This document shows positions 9,210 to 17,383 of a stretch of DNA of 64,000 nt, piece by piece. The position numbers were made by a program, and so were the translations under genes. This DNA is from Thiolinea disciformis DSM 14473 (GTDB lineage Bacteria; Pseudomonadota; Gammaproteobacteria; Thiotrichales; Thiotrichaceae). The stretch covers positions 40,418 through 104,417 of the forward strand of contig NZ_AQVE01000011.1 in NCBI RefSeq assembly GCF_000371925.1. Reading direction: 5' to 3'. Numbering within the stretch: position 1 is the stretch's first letter; each line of letters begins with the position of its first letter. Under the pieces are notes generated by a model. It did no database searches and was not told the DNA's origin. It saw only the letters and a program-made list of their open reading frames with translations.

Positions 9210-9728
9210 ATGTCTTATATCATGGTTGATGTAGAAGCAGATGGCCCCATTCCGGGCGATTATTCAATGATTAGTTTTGGCGCGGTGGTGGTGGAATCGG
9301 ATCTTAAGCGCACATTTTATGGTCAGCTAAGACCTATTTCAAATAAATGGCTGCCAGAAGCTTTAGCGGTTAGCGGTCATACACGCCAAGATACCTTGGC
9401 TTTTGAAGAGCCTTGTGTGGTAATGCAAGGTTTTGCGGATTGGTTAGCGGTCGAGAATGTAGGGCGCTTACAATTTGTTTCAGATAACAATGGTTTTGAT
9501 TGGCAGTTTATTAATTGGTATTTTCATCATTTTTTAGGCCATAACCCGTTTGGCTTTAGTTCGACCAATTTGGGCTCTTTGTATAAAGGTTTGAGTAAAG
9601 ATATGTTCAAAACTTTTAAGCATTTGCGTAAAACACGTCATACGCATCACCCCGTAGATGATGCACGTGGTAATGCAGAGGCTTTTTTAGCGATGAAGAA
9701 AGAGTTTCAATTAGTGGTGAGATTTTAA
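9210..9728 (+). CDS. DEDDh-type 3'-5' exonuclease (RNase T / DnaQ-like)
   Basis: The protein has 172 aa. The exonuclease motifs are in order: MVDVEADGP (D7, E9) for ExoI, FVSDNNGFDWQFINW for ExoII and HHPVDDARGNAEAF (H with D four to five residues on) for ExoIII. The protein is shorter than RNase T and has no other domain. Such proteins trim RNA or DNA 3' ends, and the substrate cannot be told from sequence. It lies 4 nt after the DUF3565 gene. An imperfect hairpin (AAGCCAA 9735-9741 with TTGGCTT 9750-9756) follows the stop but lacks a T-run. Confidence 0.82.
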   Translation: MSYIMVDVEADGPIPGDYSMISFGAVVVESDLKRTFYGQLRPISNKWLPEALAVSGHTRQDTLAFEEPCVVMQGFADWLAVENVGRLQFVSDNNGFDWQFINWYFHHFLGHNPFGFSSTNLGSLYKGLSKDMFKTFKHLRKTRHTHHPVDDARGNAEAFLAMKKEFQLVVRF

Positions 9729-9785
9729 TAGCGAAAGCCAACCCGAAGATTGGCTTGCTGAATTTGCTTACTTAAGCGTCATTAA

Positions 9786-10106
9786 TTAGCAGAAAATTTT
9801 GCTCGTTAATTTATGGAGGAGACTGCCGAACTGCTGCTCATTATAGCCACCCCATGGTGCACTGTTACCGCCCCAGCAAGAGCTATTCGCACCCCAATTA
9901 GTTTGGTTCCAAGCAGATGTATTCACACCCCAATGTGAACCACCCCAAGAGGCCGTGTTGGCCCCCCAAGAAGCTGCAGTATTAGTACCCCAACTGCTCC
10001 CACTTTGAATATTAGGACGGCTATTGCCATAGTAGCTGCCATAAGAAGACACGTTAGAAGATACGCTGTGGCTACGGTTCAGGAAGCTGCTTGATAAGGT
10101 GTACAT
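9786..10106 (-). CDS. Low-complexity tryptophan-repeat (WGxN) small protein
   Basis: The protein has 106 aa and no family is recognised. Residues 39-85 hold eight tryptophans spaced 5-8 residues apart (W39, 47, 54, 59, 66, 71, 78, 85), mostly in WGxN or WGG settings with Ser, Thr, Asn and Ala between them. The N-terminal third is Ser/Tyr/Asn-rich and there is almost no charge in the repeat. A ribosome site (AGGAA) sits about 8 nt upstream of the ATG, which supports expression. No signal peptide or membrane helix is seen. It resembles the low-complexity, possibly self-associating proteins; the function is unknown and none is proposed. Confidence 0.55.
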   Translation of the reverse strand: MYTLSSSFLNRSHSVSSNVSSYGSYYGNSRPNIQSGSSWGTNTAASWGANTASWGGSHWGVNTSAWNQTNWGANSSCWGGNSAPWGGYNEQQFGSLLHKLTSKIFC

Positions 10107-10296
10107 GATATTATTCCTATTTTCCGAAGAGGGGGGCTTGTTTTTTTAGATCAGTTATTTGCTGTCTATGGAAAATATCATCGACTATTTGGCTTAAACA
10201 CGACAGAGTAGTCCGGATTATCGTGTTTAATGTATGGATAAAATGAATTTATCAAAGATAGGCGCTACTTTATGGCTCTCAAAAGGTAAAGCGGGT
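10107..10296. other. Intergenic region upstream of the WGxN gene
   Basis: This gap of 190 bp separates the WGxN gene from the thioesterase gene; both are on the minus strand. It should hold the promoter of the WGxN gene. It is AT-rich with GAAGAGGGGGG-like purine sequence near 10125. I see no RNA gene, and no convincing promoter could be fixed by eye. Confidence 0.3.
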
Positions 10297-10704
10297 TTAG
10301 GTGCGTGGTGGTATAGAATAAGTGGCCACGACATGGGCGACGGGTTCTTCATCACCGGCGGAATATAAGAAAGCTTCGCCAGTCGCCAAACGTTTGCCTA
10401 AGCGGATTAATTTGCAGCGTGCTAGCAAATCTACATCAGCGCGTGGCCGACTCAAAAAGCTTAGATTCATATTGCTTGTCACTGTTTGTACTGCGAACTC
10501 CCCCATCTCCCCTAGAATGGCGACATAGATACCCACATCAGCCAGCATCATTTGTGCAGGGCCTGAGACAGTACCGCCCGGTCTTAATAAGGAGGTATTA
10601 ACGGGGAGGCGGAGCGTACTGCTCCGGTTGCCTACTTGATCAATCACCAATTGTAAGCTAGGAAATTCCCGCTCAATAAAAGCCCTAACATTTTCAAGAT
10701 TCAT
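10297..10704 (-). CDS. PaaI-type hotdog thioesterase
   Basis: The protein has 135 aa, the usual length for a single hotdog domain. The PaaI-like signature LLRPGGTVSGPAQMMLADVG lies around residues 40-59, followed by AVQTVTSNMNLSFLSRPRA and the central beta strands LLARCKLIRLGKRLATGEA. This family hydrolyses acyl-CoA thioesters, often phenylacetyl- or other aryl/short-chain CoA. The substrate cannot be named here. It lies downstream of pntB on the same strand with an 86-bp gap, so it may be a separate unit. Confidence 0.82.
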   Translation of the reverse strand: MNLENVRAFIEREFPSLQLVIDQVGNRSSTLRLPVNTSLLRPGGTVSGPAQMMLADVGIYVAILGEMGEFAVQTVTSNMNLSFLSRPRADVDLLARCKLIRLGKRLATGEAFLYSAGDEEPVAHVVATYSIPPRT

Positions 10705-10790
10705 TGCACTGCATCCTCAATAGAACAAGCTCTCTAAGCGTAAAACAGCAGCACTTAAAGAGGCAATGTGGGAATGTTCTATAACAGCTT

Positions 10791-12170
10791 TTAAAGTGTT
10801 TTTATTTCATTAACTAAGACGTTTGCGACTTTTTGCCCATCGCCATACAGCATCCGGCAGTTATCAGCAAAGAATAGATGATTTTCTACACCCGAGAAGC
10901 CAGCACCTTGACCACGCTTAATCACAATCACATTTTTTGCATGATCCGCATTCAGGATGGGCATACCGTAGATAGGGCTATTCGGGTCAGTGCGTGCGAC
11001 CGGATTCACCACATCATTCGCCCCAATGACTAGAGCTACATCAGCGGTCGCGAATTCCTCATTGATTTCATCTAAATCATAGATCAAATCATAAGGTACG
11101 CCCGCTTCCGCTAATAGCACATTCATATGCCCTGGCATCCGTCCAGCAACAGGATGGATGGCGAATTTTACCTTCACGCCGCGCTCAAGTAGCAGTTTGG
11201 TCAGCTCTTGGATTTTGTGTTGTGCTTGCGCGACGGCCATGCCATAGCCTGGGATAATGACAACCTTTTCAGCAAAAGCCATCATGATCGCCGCATCAGG
11301 CGGTTCCACCGCTTTCATGCTGCCTGACACCGCTTGCGCTTCACCTGTACCACCACCAAATTGACTAAATAAGACGTTGGTGAGCGGGCGATTCATCGCT
11401 TTAGCCATTAATTGTGTGAGTAAAGTACCGGCTGAACCGACCACAATGCCTGCAATCATCATTGCTGGATTGCCTAAGACATAACCTTCGAAGCCCACCG
11501 CTAAACCAGTTAAGGCATTGTAGAGCGAGATCACTACTGGCATATCCGCGCCACCAATCGGTAAAGTCATCATCACGCCGAAGATGAGTGCCAGCACGAA
11601 GAAAATGAATAAGGTGAATAAACTGTAATCAGTGCCGCTGAATGCAATCACTAGGCCAAGTAGTACCGTAATACCGAAGAGCGCAGCATTAATAATTTGC
11701 TGGTTTTTAAAGCGAATCACGCCACTGAAAGCTTTAATGCCTTGAAGTTTAGCAAAGGCCACTAAAGAGCCAGAGAAGGCAATACTGCCGATCAACGCAC
11801 CCAGCACCGCCATTAATTGCACCGCCAGAGGCAAGTCATGGCGCTTCAGTAATTCCACGCCTGCAATGGCTGCCGCTGCACCCCCGCCCATACCATTATA
11901 GAGTGCAATCATTTGTGGCATATCAGTCATTGCCACACGCTTGCCGGTATACCAAGCCAAACCGCCACCGATACCAATAGCCAGAATCATCAGGATATAA
12001 TTGCTATGAATTTGCGGGTGAATGAAGGTAATGACCGTCGCGAGCACCATGCCTGCGCCCGCCCATTGAATGCCGCTACGCGCATTATTCGGCGAGGCCA
12101 TTTGCTTCAAGCCATAAATGAATAAAACCGCTGCTATAAAATAAGCAAGGTTAACGATGAAATCAGTCAT
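10791..12170 (-). CDS. pntB: NAD(P) transhydrogenase subunit beta
   Basis: The protein has 459 aa. The N-terminal half is a string of membrane helices (about residues 1-260, for example LAYFIAAVLFIYGLKQM, FALIFGVMMTLPIGGADMPV). The C-terminal dIII domain binds NADP(H): VIIPGYGMAVAQAQHKI, FAIHPVAGRMPGHMNVLLAEA, ALVIGANDVVNPVA, MPILNADHAKNVIVIKRG. It forms the proton-translocating transhydrogenase with PntA, coupling proton entry to hydride transfer from NADH to NADP+ at the inner membrane. It overlaps pntA2 by 4 nt (ATGA). The length and motifs are complete. Confidence 0.96.
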   Translation of the reverse strand: MTDFIVNLAYFIAAVLFIYGLKQMASPNNARSGIQWAGAGMVLATVITFIHPQIHSNYILMILAIGIGGGLAWYTGKRVAMTDMPQMIALYNGMGGGAAAAIAGVELLKRHDLPLAVQLMAVLGALIGSIAFSGSLVAFAKLQGIKAFSGVIRFKNQQIINAALFGITVLLGLVIAFSGTDYSLFTLFIFFVLALIFGVMMTLPIGGADMPVVISLYNALTGLAVGFEGYVLGNPAMMIAGIVVGSAGTLLTQLMAKAMNRPLTNVLFSQFGGGTGEAQAVSGSMKAVEPPDAAIMMAFAEKVVIIPGYGMAVAQAQHKIQELTKLLLERGVKVKFAIHPVAGRMPGHMNVLLAEAGVPYDLIYDLDEINEEFATADVALVIGANDVVNPVARTDPNSPIYGMPILNADHAKNVIVIKRGQGAGFSGVENHLFFADNCRMLYGDGQKVANVLVNEIKTL

Positions 12171-12463
12171 GCTTTGCTCGCTCCTTTATTGCTGGCTTTA
12201 AACATTTCGAGCATGCGTTCGGTGACTACATAACCACCTACGGCATTGCCTGCACCTAATAAGACGGCGATAAAGCCAATGAAGGTTTCAGTAGCTGTTT
12301 CCGCTTGGCCTAAGGCAACCATGGCGCCGACTAAGACAATCCCGTGAACGAAATTGGAGCCGGACATCAAAGGCGTATGTAAAATGACAGGCACTTTAGA
12401 GATGACTTCGTAGCCAGTGAAAGCTGCGAGCATAAAAATATACAGTGCGGTAAATCCATCCAT
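12167..12463 (-). CDS. pntA2: NAD(P) transhydrogenase subunit alpha part 2 (membrane)
   Basis: The protein has 98 aa with three membrane helices (FTALYIFMLAAFTGYEVI, NFVHGIVLVGAMVALG, TFIGFIAVLLGAGNAVGGYV). It corresponds to the membrane tail of the single-chain E. coli PntA, here a separate gene as in many alpha- and some gammaproteobacteria. It contacts PntB to form the proton channel. It begins 1 nt after the pntA1 stop and overlaps pntB by 4 nt, so expression of the three is coupled. Confidence 0.94.
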   Translation of the reverse strand: MDGFTALYIFMLAAFTGYEVISKVPVILHTPLMSGSNFVHGIVLVGAMVALGQAETATETFIGFIAVLLGAGNAVGGYVVTERMLEMFKASNKGASKA

Positions 12464-12464
12464 G

Positions 12465-13592
12465 TTAATCGCCTCCTACCAATTTCGCGATGGCTTCATT
12501 AACAATAGCGCCGTCGCGGGTCACACAAGCACCCGCAATAATTTCATCCTTGAAATCGGGCTGATACTCACCGTTTTTAATCATCAAGCTTAAAAAATTA
12601 AGCAGGTTTTTGGCATACATTTCACTGGCATGGACGGGCACTTGGCTCGGAACATTCAAGGGCGCATGAATCACTACGCCATTATGTTCAATTGTTTCAC
12701 CCTGCTTACTTAAGGTACAGTTACCACCACCCTCAGCGGCTAGATCAATAATCACTGCCCCTTTTTTCATTCCTGCGACTGTGGAATCGGGAATGATTTT
12801 CGGGGAAGGGCGACCGGGAACTGCCGCTGTGGTAATCAATACATCGGCTGTTGCGATATGCTTAGCCAGTTCTTCCTGTTGCTTGCGCTTTTCATCTTCA
12901 GTGAGTTCGCGCGCATAGCCACCCGCACCTTCCGCGCTAATGCCTAACTCAATGAATTTTGCCCCTAAAGACTGCACCTGCTCCTTAGTGGCGGAGCGCA
13001 CATCATAAGCTTCGACCATCGCACCTAAACGCCGCGAAGTAGCAATGGCTTGTAAGCCCGCTACCCCTGCGCCAATCACGATGACTTTAGCTGGACGAAT
13101 GGTTCCGGCTGCTGTTGTGAGCATCGGGAAAAAACGCGTGGATAAATCAGCACCCATAATCGCCGCTTTATAACCCGCAACGGCCGCTTGTGAGGAGAGA
13201 ATATCCATTGATTGGGCACGCGAAATACGTGGAATGAGTTCCATTGCATAACTGGTGATGTGTTTATCACGCAATTGCTTAATGGTTTCGAGGTTGATGT
13301 AGGGGTTCAGTGCACCAATTAACACGCTGCCCGATTTGAGCTGAGCGACTTCTTCTACGCTCGGTGCTTGTACTTTCAGCACAATATCGGCTTGTTGATA
13401 AAGTGTGGGCGCAGAATCAAGCACTAGCGCTTCTTTGAAAGCACTATCTTCCACATGAGCAGCACTGCCTATCCCTTGCTCGACGAGGACTTCTAGGCCA
13501 CGTTGTTTGAGCTTTGGAATAATACTGGGGTCAATCGCCATACGACGTTCACCGTTGGCACGTTCTCGGGGCGCTGCAACTTTTAATGGCAT
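12465..13592 (-). CDS. pntA1: NAD(P) transhydrogenase subunit alpha part 1 (NAD-binding)
   Basis: The protein is 375 aa from ATG 13592, preferred because GGAAG lies 8 nt upstream; an in-frame TTG at 13607 would add five residues. It has an AlaDH/PNT N-terminal domain (VAAPRERANGERRMAIDP) and a Rossmann NAD site (KVIVIGAGVAGLQAIATSRR), followed by VIIDLAAEGGGNCTLSK. The cytosolic dI subunit binds NADH and delivers hydride to PntB. It is the first gene of the pntA1-pntA2-pntB operon. The 200-bp gap to the divergent gene at 13790 must hold both promoters. Confidence 0.95.
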   Translation of the reverse strand: MPLKVAAPRERANGERRMAIDPSIIPKLKQRGLEVLVEQGIGSAAHVEDSAFKEALVLDSAPTLYQQADIVLKVQAPSVEEVAQLKSGSVLIGALNPYINLETIKQLRDKHITSYAMELIPRISRAQSMDILSSQAAVAGYKAAIMGADLSTRFFPMLTTAAGTIRPAKVIVIGAGVAGLQAIATSRRLGAMVEAYDVRSATKEQVQSLGAKFIELGISAEGAGGYARELTEDEKRKQQEELAKHIATADVLITTAAVPGRPSPKIIPDSTVAGMKKGAVIIDLAAEGGGNCTLSKQGETIEHNGVVIHAPLNVPSQVPVHASEMYAKNLLNFLSLMIKNGEYQPDFKDEIIAGACVTRDGAIVNEAIAKLVGGD

Positions 13593-13789
13593 AACCGTGA
13601 CTTCCAATGTGAGAAGGAAAATAATACATCTTACTCATTACTCAGTGTGCTAGCGACACACTCTAGCCTAAGATGGGTAATTTAATCAGTTTATTCCTAG
13701 CCCGTTTGATTGAAGGTAGTGTCTATTTTAGCCCTGCTGGTAAGCTTGAGTAGCTTGTATTCCTAGCATATCCCGATAAAATCCTGCTT
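13593..13789. promoter_or_regulatory. Divergent promoter region, pntA1 / ATPase-metA
   Basis: About 197 bp lie between divergent genes. A short dyad, AGTGTG (13644-13649) and CACACT (13657-13662) with a 7-nt centre, is the only symmetrical element found. Promoter hexamers could not be assigned confidently by eye. Confidence 0.35.
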
Positions 13790-14665
13790 TTGCAAAAGAT
13801 TGGGGTAGCACGCGTGCGATTGTCGGCTGAGCAATATCATCAATGGGAAAATAAGAGTGTAACGCTGCTAGGCATGTCTGGCGTAGGTAAAACGCACTTA
13901 TCAAATACTTTACGCCAACAAGATTGGTTTCATTATTCCGGCGATTATAGAATCGGTAAACGCTATCTCGATGAACCGATCTTAGATTTAATCAAAGAAC
14001 AGGCAATGAAAGTGCCATTTTTGCGCGATTTACTGCGCAAGGATTGGATTTATATTCACAATAATATTCATGTAGATGATTTGGGACCGGTGCTTTCTTT
14101 CGTCGGTAAATTAGGTAATCCTGAACTCGGCGGCGTGCCTTTAGATGAATTCGTGCGTCGCCAAGCGGAATACCGTCAGGCTGAAATTAATGCGATGTAT
14201 GATGTGCCCGAATTTATTCGCAAAGCGCACACTATTTACGGCTATTCGCATTTTATCAATGACGTGGGTGGCAGTTTATGTGAGCTAGAGCAACCGGGGC
14301 TAATAGATTTACTAGCTGAACATAGTGTGATTTTATATATAAAAGTCACCACGCCTGCCGAAGAACAAAAATTAATTGATCGTGCCAAAAGCGACCCTAA
14401 ACCACTGTATTATCGTCCTGATTTTCTTCAAGAACAGCTTGCCGTTTATTTAAAAGAAAAGAATCTGCACTACGCCGCACAGATGGAGCCTGATGATTTT
14501 ACACGCTGGATTTTTCCACGTTTATTTCATTCACGTGTGCCACGTTACGAAGCGATTGCTAAGCAATATGGATACACCGTCACCTCGGAAGAGGTGGCGC
14601 AGGTGAAAACCGAACAAGATTTTAATACACTGGTGGAAGCTGCTATTCGTCGACAAGGGAGTTGA
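13790..14665 (+). CDS. P-loop ATPase of unknown role, partner of metA
   Basis: The protein has 291 aa if the TTG at 13790 is used; a GTG at 13814, with GGGG a few bases upstream, is a good alternative. A P-loop, GMSGVGKT, lies at residues 28-35. The rest has no motif I can name with certainty, but YGYSHFINDVGGSLCELE near the middle looks like a conserved Walker-B-like region (DVGGSLCELE). It ends 4 nt before metA, so the two are probably an operon. The pairing suggests a kinase- or ATPase-like helper of methionine or homoserine metabolism, but this is inference. The sequence resembles nucleotide or shikimate kinases only at the P-loop. Confidence 0.6.
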   Translation: MQKIGVARVRLSAEQYHQWENKSVTLLGMSGVGKTHLSNTLRQQDWFHYSGDYRIGKRYLDEPILDLIKEQAMKVPFLRDLLRKDWIYIHNNIHVDDLGPVLSFVGKLGNPELGGVPLDEFVRRQAEYRQAEINAMYDVPEFIRKAHTIYGYSHFINDVGGSLCELEQPGLIDLLAEHSVILYIKVTTPAEEQKLIDRAKSDPKPLYYRPDFLQEQLAVYLKEKNLHYAAQMEPDDFTRWIFPRLFHSRVPRYEAIAKQYGYTVTSEEVAQVKTEQDFNTLVEAAIRRQGS

Positions 14666-14669
14666 ATTT

Positions 14670-15740
14670 ATGCCGCTGGTTGACCATTCGGGTCTGCCTG
14701 CCTTCCAAGCCTTAGAGCGAGAAGGTCAGGATATTCTGACAGCGGATTACGCTGCGCATCAGGAAATACGTGAGTTACATATTGGCTTATTAAATATGAT
14801 GCCCGATGGCGCTTTGGCGGCAACTGAGCGTCAATTTTTTCGCTTAGTGGGCAATGCCAACCTCATTGCGCAATTTCATATGCATGTGTTTACCTTGGAT
14901 GGTTTACCGCGTGGCACCGAAGCACGTGTGCATATTGATACTTATTATGAAAAGTTTTCGGATCTGAAAGAGCAGGGCTTAGATGCGTTGATTTTGACCG
15001 GTGCCTCGCCAGTCCATCCGAACTTAGAAGATGAGCCTTTTTGGTCGGGCTTAATGGAAGTCGTAGAATGGGCGGATCAGCATGTAACCTCGGTATTATG
15101 CTCCTGTTTGGCGAGCCACGCCATTATGCAGCACTTGTACGGTATTCGTCGCCGTCCCTTAGGCTTTAAGCGTTGGGGGGTTTATACACATGCTCTCACC
15201 GATCCGACACATCCCCTCGTTTCTAATCTGAATACGCATTTCGATGTTCCCCATTCACGCTTTAATCAAGTCGACCGTGAACAATTAGAGGCGAAAGGCT
15301 TGCGTGTACTAGCAGAAAGTGCCGAGGCGGGGGTGCACTTAGCGGTTAGCCCTGATTTATTTCGCTTTGTCTTTTTCCAAGGCCATCCTGAATACGATGG
15401 CATTAGTTTATTGAAAGAGTTTCGCCGTGAAATTGATAGTTGGTATCACGGACGCCGCTCGGATTACCCGCCTTTTCCCCAGAATTATTTACGTCCTCAG
15501 GTGAAGGCGATTTTAACTGAATATCGTCTGCGCCTTGAGCAGGCACGTAGCCATCAGACTGACATTCCTGAATTTCCTGAAAAATTACTGCGCCCGCTAT
15601 TACCCAATACTTGGCGCGATACGGCAAAAAGTGTCGTCAGTAATTGGATTGGGAATGTTTATCAATTAACGAATAATGAAAGACATTTACCTTACATGGA
15701 GGGGATAGACCGCAATGATCCACTTGGATTGCGCTGGTGA
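14670..15740 (+). CDS. metA: Homoserine O-acyltransferase, MetA family
   Basis: The protein has 356 aa, somewhat longer than E. coli MetA. It shows HIGLLNMMPDGALAATERQFFRL (cited as HIGLLNMMP and ATERQFFRL), the catalytic cysteine C146 in CLASHAIMQHLYGI (aligned by eye to CWAVQAALNILYGI of E. coli) and the His/Glu pair in FFQGHPEYD (H239, E241). The enzyme acylates homoserine in the first committed step of methionine synthesis, in the cytosol. The region after LILTGA (residues 108-112) differs from both the E. coli and Bacillus forms, so whether succinyl- or acetyl-CoA is the donor cannot be told. It is coupled to the P-loop ATPase gene. Confidence 0.85.
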   Translation: MPLVDHSGLPAFQALEREGQDILTADYAAHQEIRELHIGLLNMMPDGALAATERQFFRLVGNANLIAQFHMHVFTLDGLPRGTEARVHIDTYYEKFSDLKEQGLDALILTGASPVHPNLEDEPFWSGLMEVVEWADQHVTSVLCSCLASHAIMQHLYGIRRRPLGFKRWGVYTHALTDPTHPLVSNLNTHFDVPHSRFNQVDREQLEAKGLRVLAESAEAGVHLAVSPDLFRFVFFQGHPEYDGISLLKEFRREIDSWYHGRRSDYPPFPQNYLRPQVKAILTEYRLRLEQARSHQTDIPEFPEKLLRPLLPNTWRDTAKSVVSNWIGNVYQLTNNERHLPYMEGIDRNDPLGLRW

Positions 15741-15751
15741 TTTGAACGCTC

Positions 15752-16768
15752 ATGCTCAGGTTTAGCGTCCTAGCGGTGTCATTTCTAATGCTAGTGTTCA
15801 GCTTAAAAAATGCGCTGGATTATTGGCAGTATGATGAAACGCCGGTCGATATTCCCACACTATTTAAACAGCAAGTGGCAAGCACCGCGATTGAGCAAAA
15901 AATCACTGAATCGATCGCAGCCGATAAACCGGATGAGGCGCGCCTGTATTTGGATATTGCGCGTCGTTTTAATTATCCGATTGATGCACAGCAGTTTTTG
16001 CCGCGTATTAATGCGATCGATACCCCTTTACATCAAGCGACGCGCACGATTAGTGATTTTGCCAGTGGATTTTTCGAGGGTGGTGGTGACAGTGCCGCTG
16101 GGGTGGCGGGAGGAATTACCTCTGATTTTACCGTAATCGGTGATGTGCGTGATTTGTATGAGCAATATAAATTGTATGAAGGTGGACAAGAAGTCAATGA
16201 ACTAATTGTGACCTTAGCAGGAGTGGGTGTGGGTTTGACGGCTGCCACAGTAGCCAGTTCTGGTTCAGTAGCACCGGTAAAAGCCGGTTCATCGGCGCTC
16301 AAAATGGCAACCCGCGCTGGTAAGATTACGCCTAAGTTCCAAAAAGCTTTATTGAGCCAAGGTAAAAGTGTATTTGATTATAAAGCATTTTTGTGGGCTG
16401 CTCGGGGAGAGAAGGATTTAGATAAATTGCGCCAAGCCGCATTACGCGCGTATAATCCCCAAGCATTACAAGCACTCAGCGGGACTGCTGGTCAAGTCAA
16501 TAATATTCGTAAGGCCACCTCACTCAATGACACAGTTGAACTATTAAGCTATGTCGAAAACTTTGATGATTTGCGCCGTATCGAAAAAGTAAGCACCACC
16601 TACGGTAAACAAACAAAAGGCATTTTTCGTCTCTTGGGACGGGGCGCTATTGGGTCGGTACGACTATTACGTCGATCTATAGAATTATGGATAGCGTTAG
16701 CAGCGACACTGGTCTCAGGTTTTGCTACGGTTTTCTCGCTGACTACCTTAATCACACGAAAAAGCTAG
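15752..16768 (+). CDS. Uncharacterised membrane-anchored protein
   Basis: The protein has 338 aa and no family is recognised. A hydrophobic N-terminus (residues 1-18, SVLAVSFLMLVFSLK) could be a signal anchor. A small glycine/alanine-rich hydrophobic segment follows (SGFFEGGGDSAAGVAGGI, then LIVTLAGVGVGLTAATVASS), and the C-terminus has a membrane helix (LWIALAATLVSGFATVFSL) ending with a positive tail. The middle is a charged helical region. Glycine-rich membrane segments of this kind occur in bacteriocin-like or holin-like proteins, but nothing else supports that. The start ATG at 15752 lies 11 nt after the metA stop. The function is unknown. Confidence 0.6.
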   Translation: MLRFSVLAVSFLMLVFSLKNALDYWQYDETPVDIPTLFKQQVASTAIEQKITESIAADKPDEARLYLDIARRFNYPIDAQQFLPRINAIDTPLHQATRTISDFASGFFEGGGDSAAGVAGGITSDFTVIGDVRDLYEQYKLYEGGQEVNELIVTLAGVGVGLTAATVASSGSVAPVKAGSSALKMATRAGKITPKFQKALLSQGKSVFDYKAFLWAARGEKDLDKLRQAALRAYNPQALQALSGTAGQVNNIRKATSLNDTVELLSYVENFDDLRRIEKVSTTYGKQTKGIFRLLGRGAIGSVRLLRRSIELWIALAATLVSGFATVFSLTTLITRKS

Positions 16769-16846
16769 TTTTTGGTGAATAAGCCTTTTGTCTTTTCGCC
16801 AAATACAGGCACAATACGCCGCAATTTTGGGCTTAGGTAGCAAGGT

Positions 16847-17206
16847 ATGGCAGGTAGCGGAAATACTGGTTTGACGCGTTTAATTAAAGCGGGGCAGTAT
16901 TCTTGGCAAGGAATCAAGGCAGCTTACCAGCATGAGGAAGCCTTTCGCCAAGAAGTATGGGTTTTGATAATCGCTATTCCTTTAGCGATATGGCTAGGTG
17001 AGAGTGGTTTAGAGAAAGCTTTACTAATCGGTAGCATCCTTCTGTTATTAATCGTTGAGTTATTAAATTCAGCGGTAGAGGCAGTAGTGGATCGGATTGG
17101 TTCGGAGCGACATGAGTTGGCAGGACGTGCTAAAGACATGGGGTCGGCGGCAGTGACAGTGGCGATTATCAATACGCTAATTATCTGGCTGTTAATCGTT
17201 TTTTGA
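16847..17206 (+). CDS. dgkA: Diacylglycerol kinase
   Basis: The protein has 119 aa, the usual length. The three-helix membrane layout and the signature LNSAVEAVVDRIGSERHELAGRAKDMGSAAV, cited as NSAVEAVVDRIG and HELAGRAKDMGSAAV, are those of the prokaryotic DgkA family. It phosphorylates diacylglycerol, or undecaprenol in Gram-positive members, in the inner membrane and recycles lipid by-products of envelope glycan synthesis. AAGG lies about 6 nt before the ATG. It is separated from ccoN by 177 bp. Confidence 0.95.
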   Translation: MAGSGNTGLTRLIKAGQYSWQGIKAAYQHEEAFRQEVWVLIIAIPLAIWLGESGLEKALLIGSILLLLIVELLNSAVEAVVDRIGSERHELAGRAKDMGSAAVTVAIINTLIIWLLIVF

Positions 17207-17383
17207 TTAAAGTCATGTTGCATTGCTAGGCAAAAGAGCATGATTTTGTGTGTCTTTTCACGCACTAAGTGTGTGAATCTACCAACATCATACGGCTAAT
17301 GAGATTTTTTTGGGTAAGCTTTTGATTTATAAACAGCTTGCTCATGACTAACAGTTTTTTTATTTATGTGTTGAGGGCAAGTG
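17207..17383 (+). promoter_or_regulatory. Upstream region of ccoNOQP with a 19-bp palindrome
   Basis: This gap holds the promoter of the cbb3 operon. An almost perfect 19-bp dyad, TCACGCACTAAGTGTGTGA, lies at 17258-17276: nine-base arms with one mismatch around a central A. It does not match the FNR/Anr consensus. A FNR-like TTGATTAAAGTCAT at 17203-17216 is too degenerate to claim. GAGGG at 17373-17377 is the ccoN ribosome site, 6 nt before ATG 17384. Confidence 0.5.

Noticed and set aside
9735..9756. Hairpin AAGCCAA/TTGGCTT after the exonuclease gene
   Set aside because: No T-run follows on either strand; recorded only within the gene note.
17203..17216. FNR/Anr-like box TTGATTAAAGTCAT upstream of ccoN
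   Set aside because: The second half-site (GTCAT) matches only three of five bases of ATCAA, and it overlaps the dgkA stop; chance is a fair explanation.
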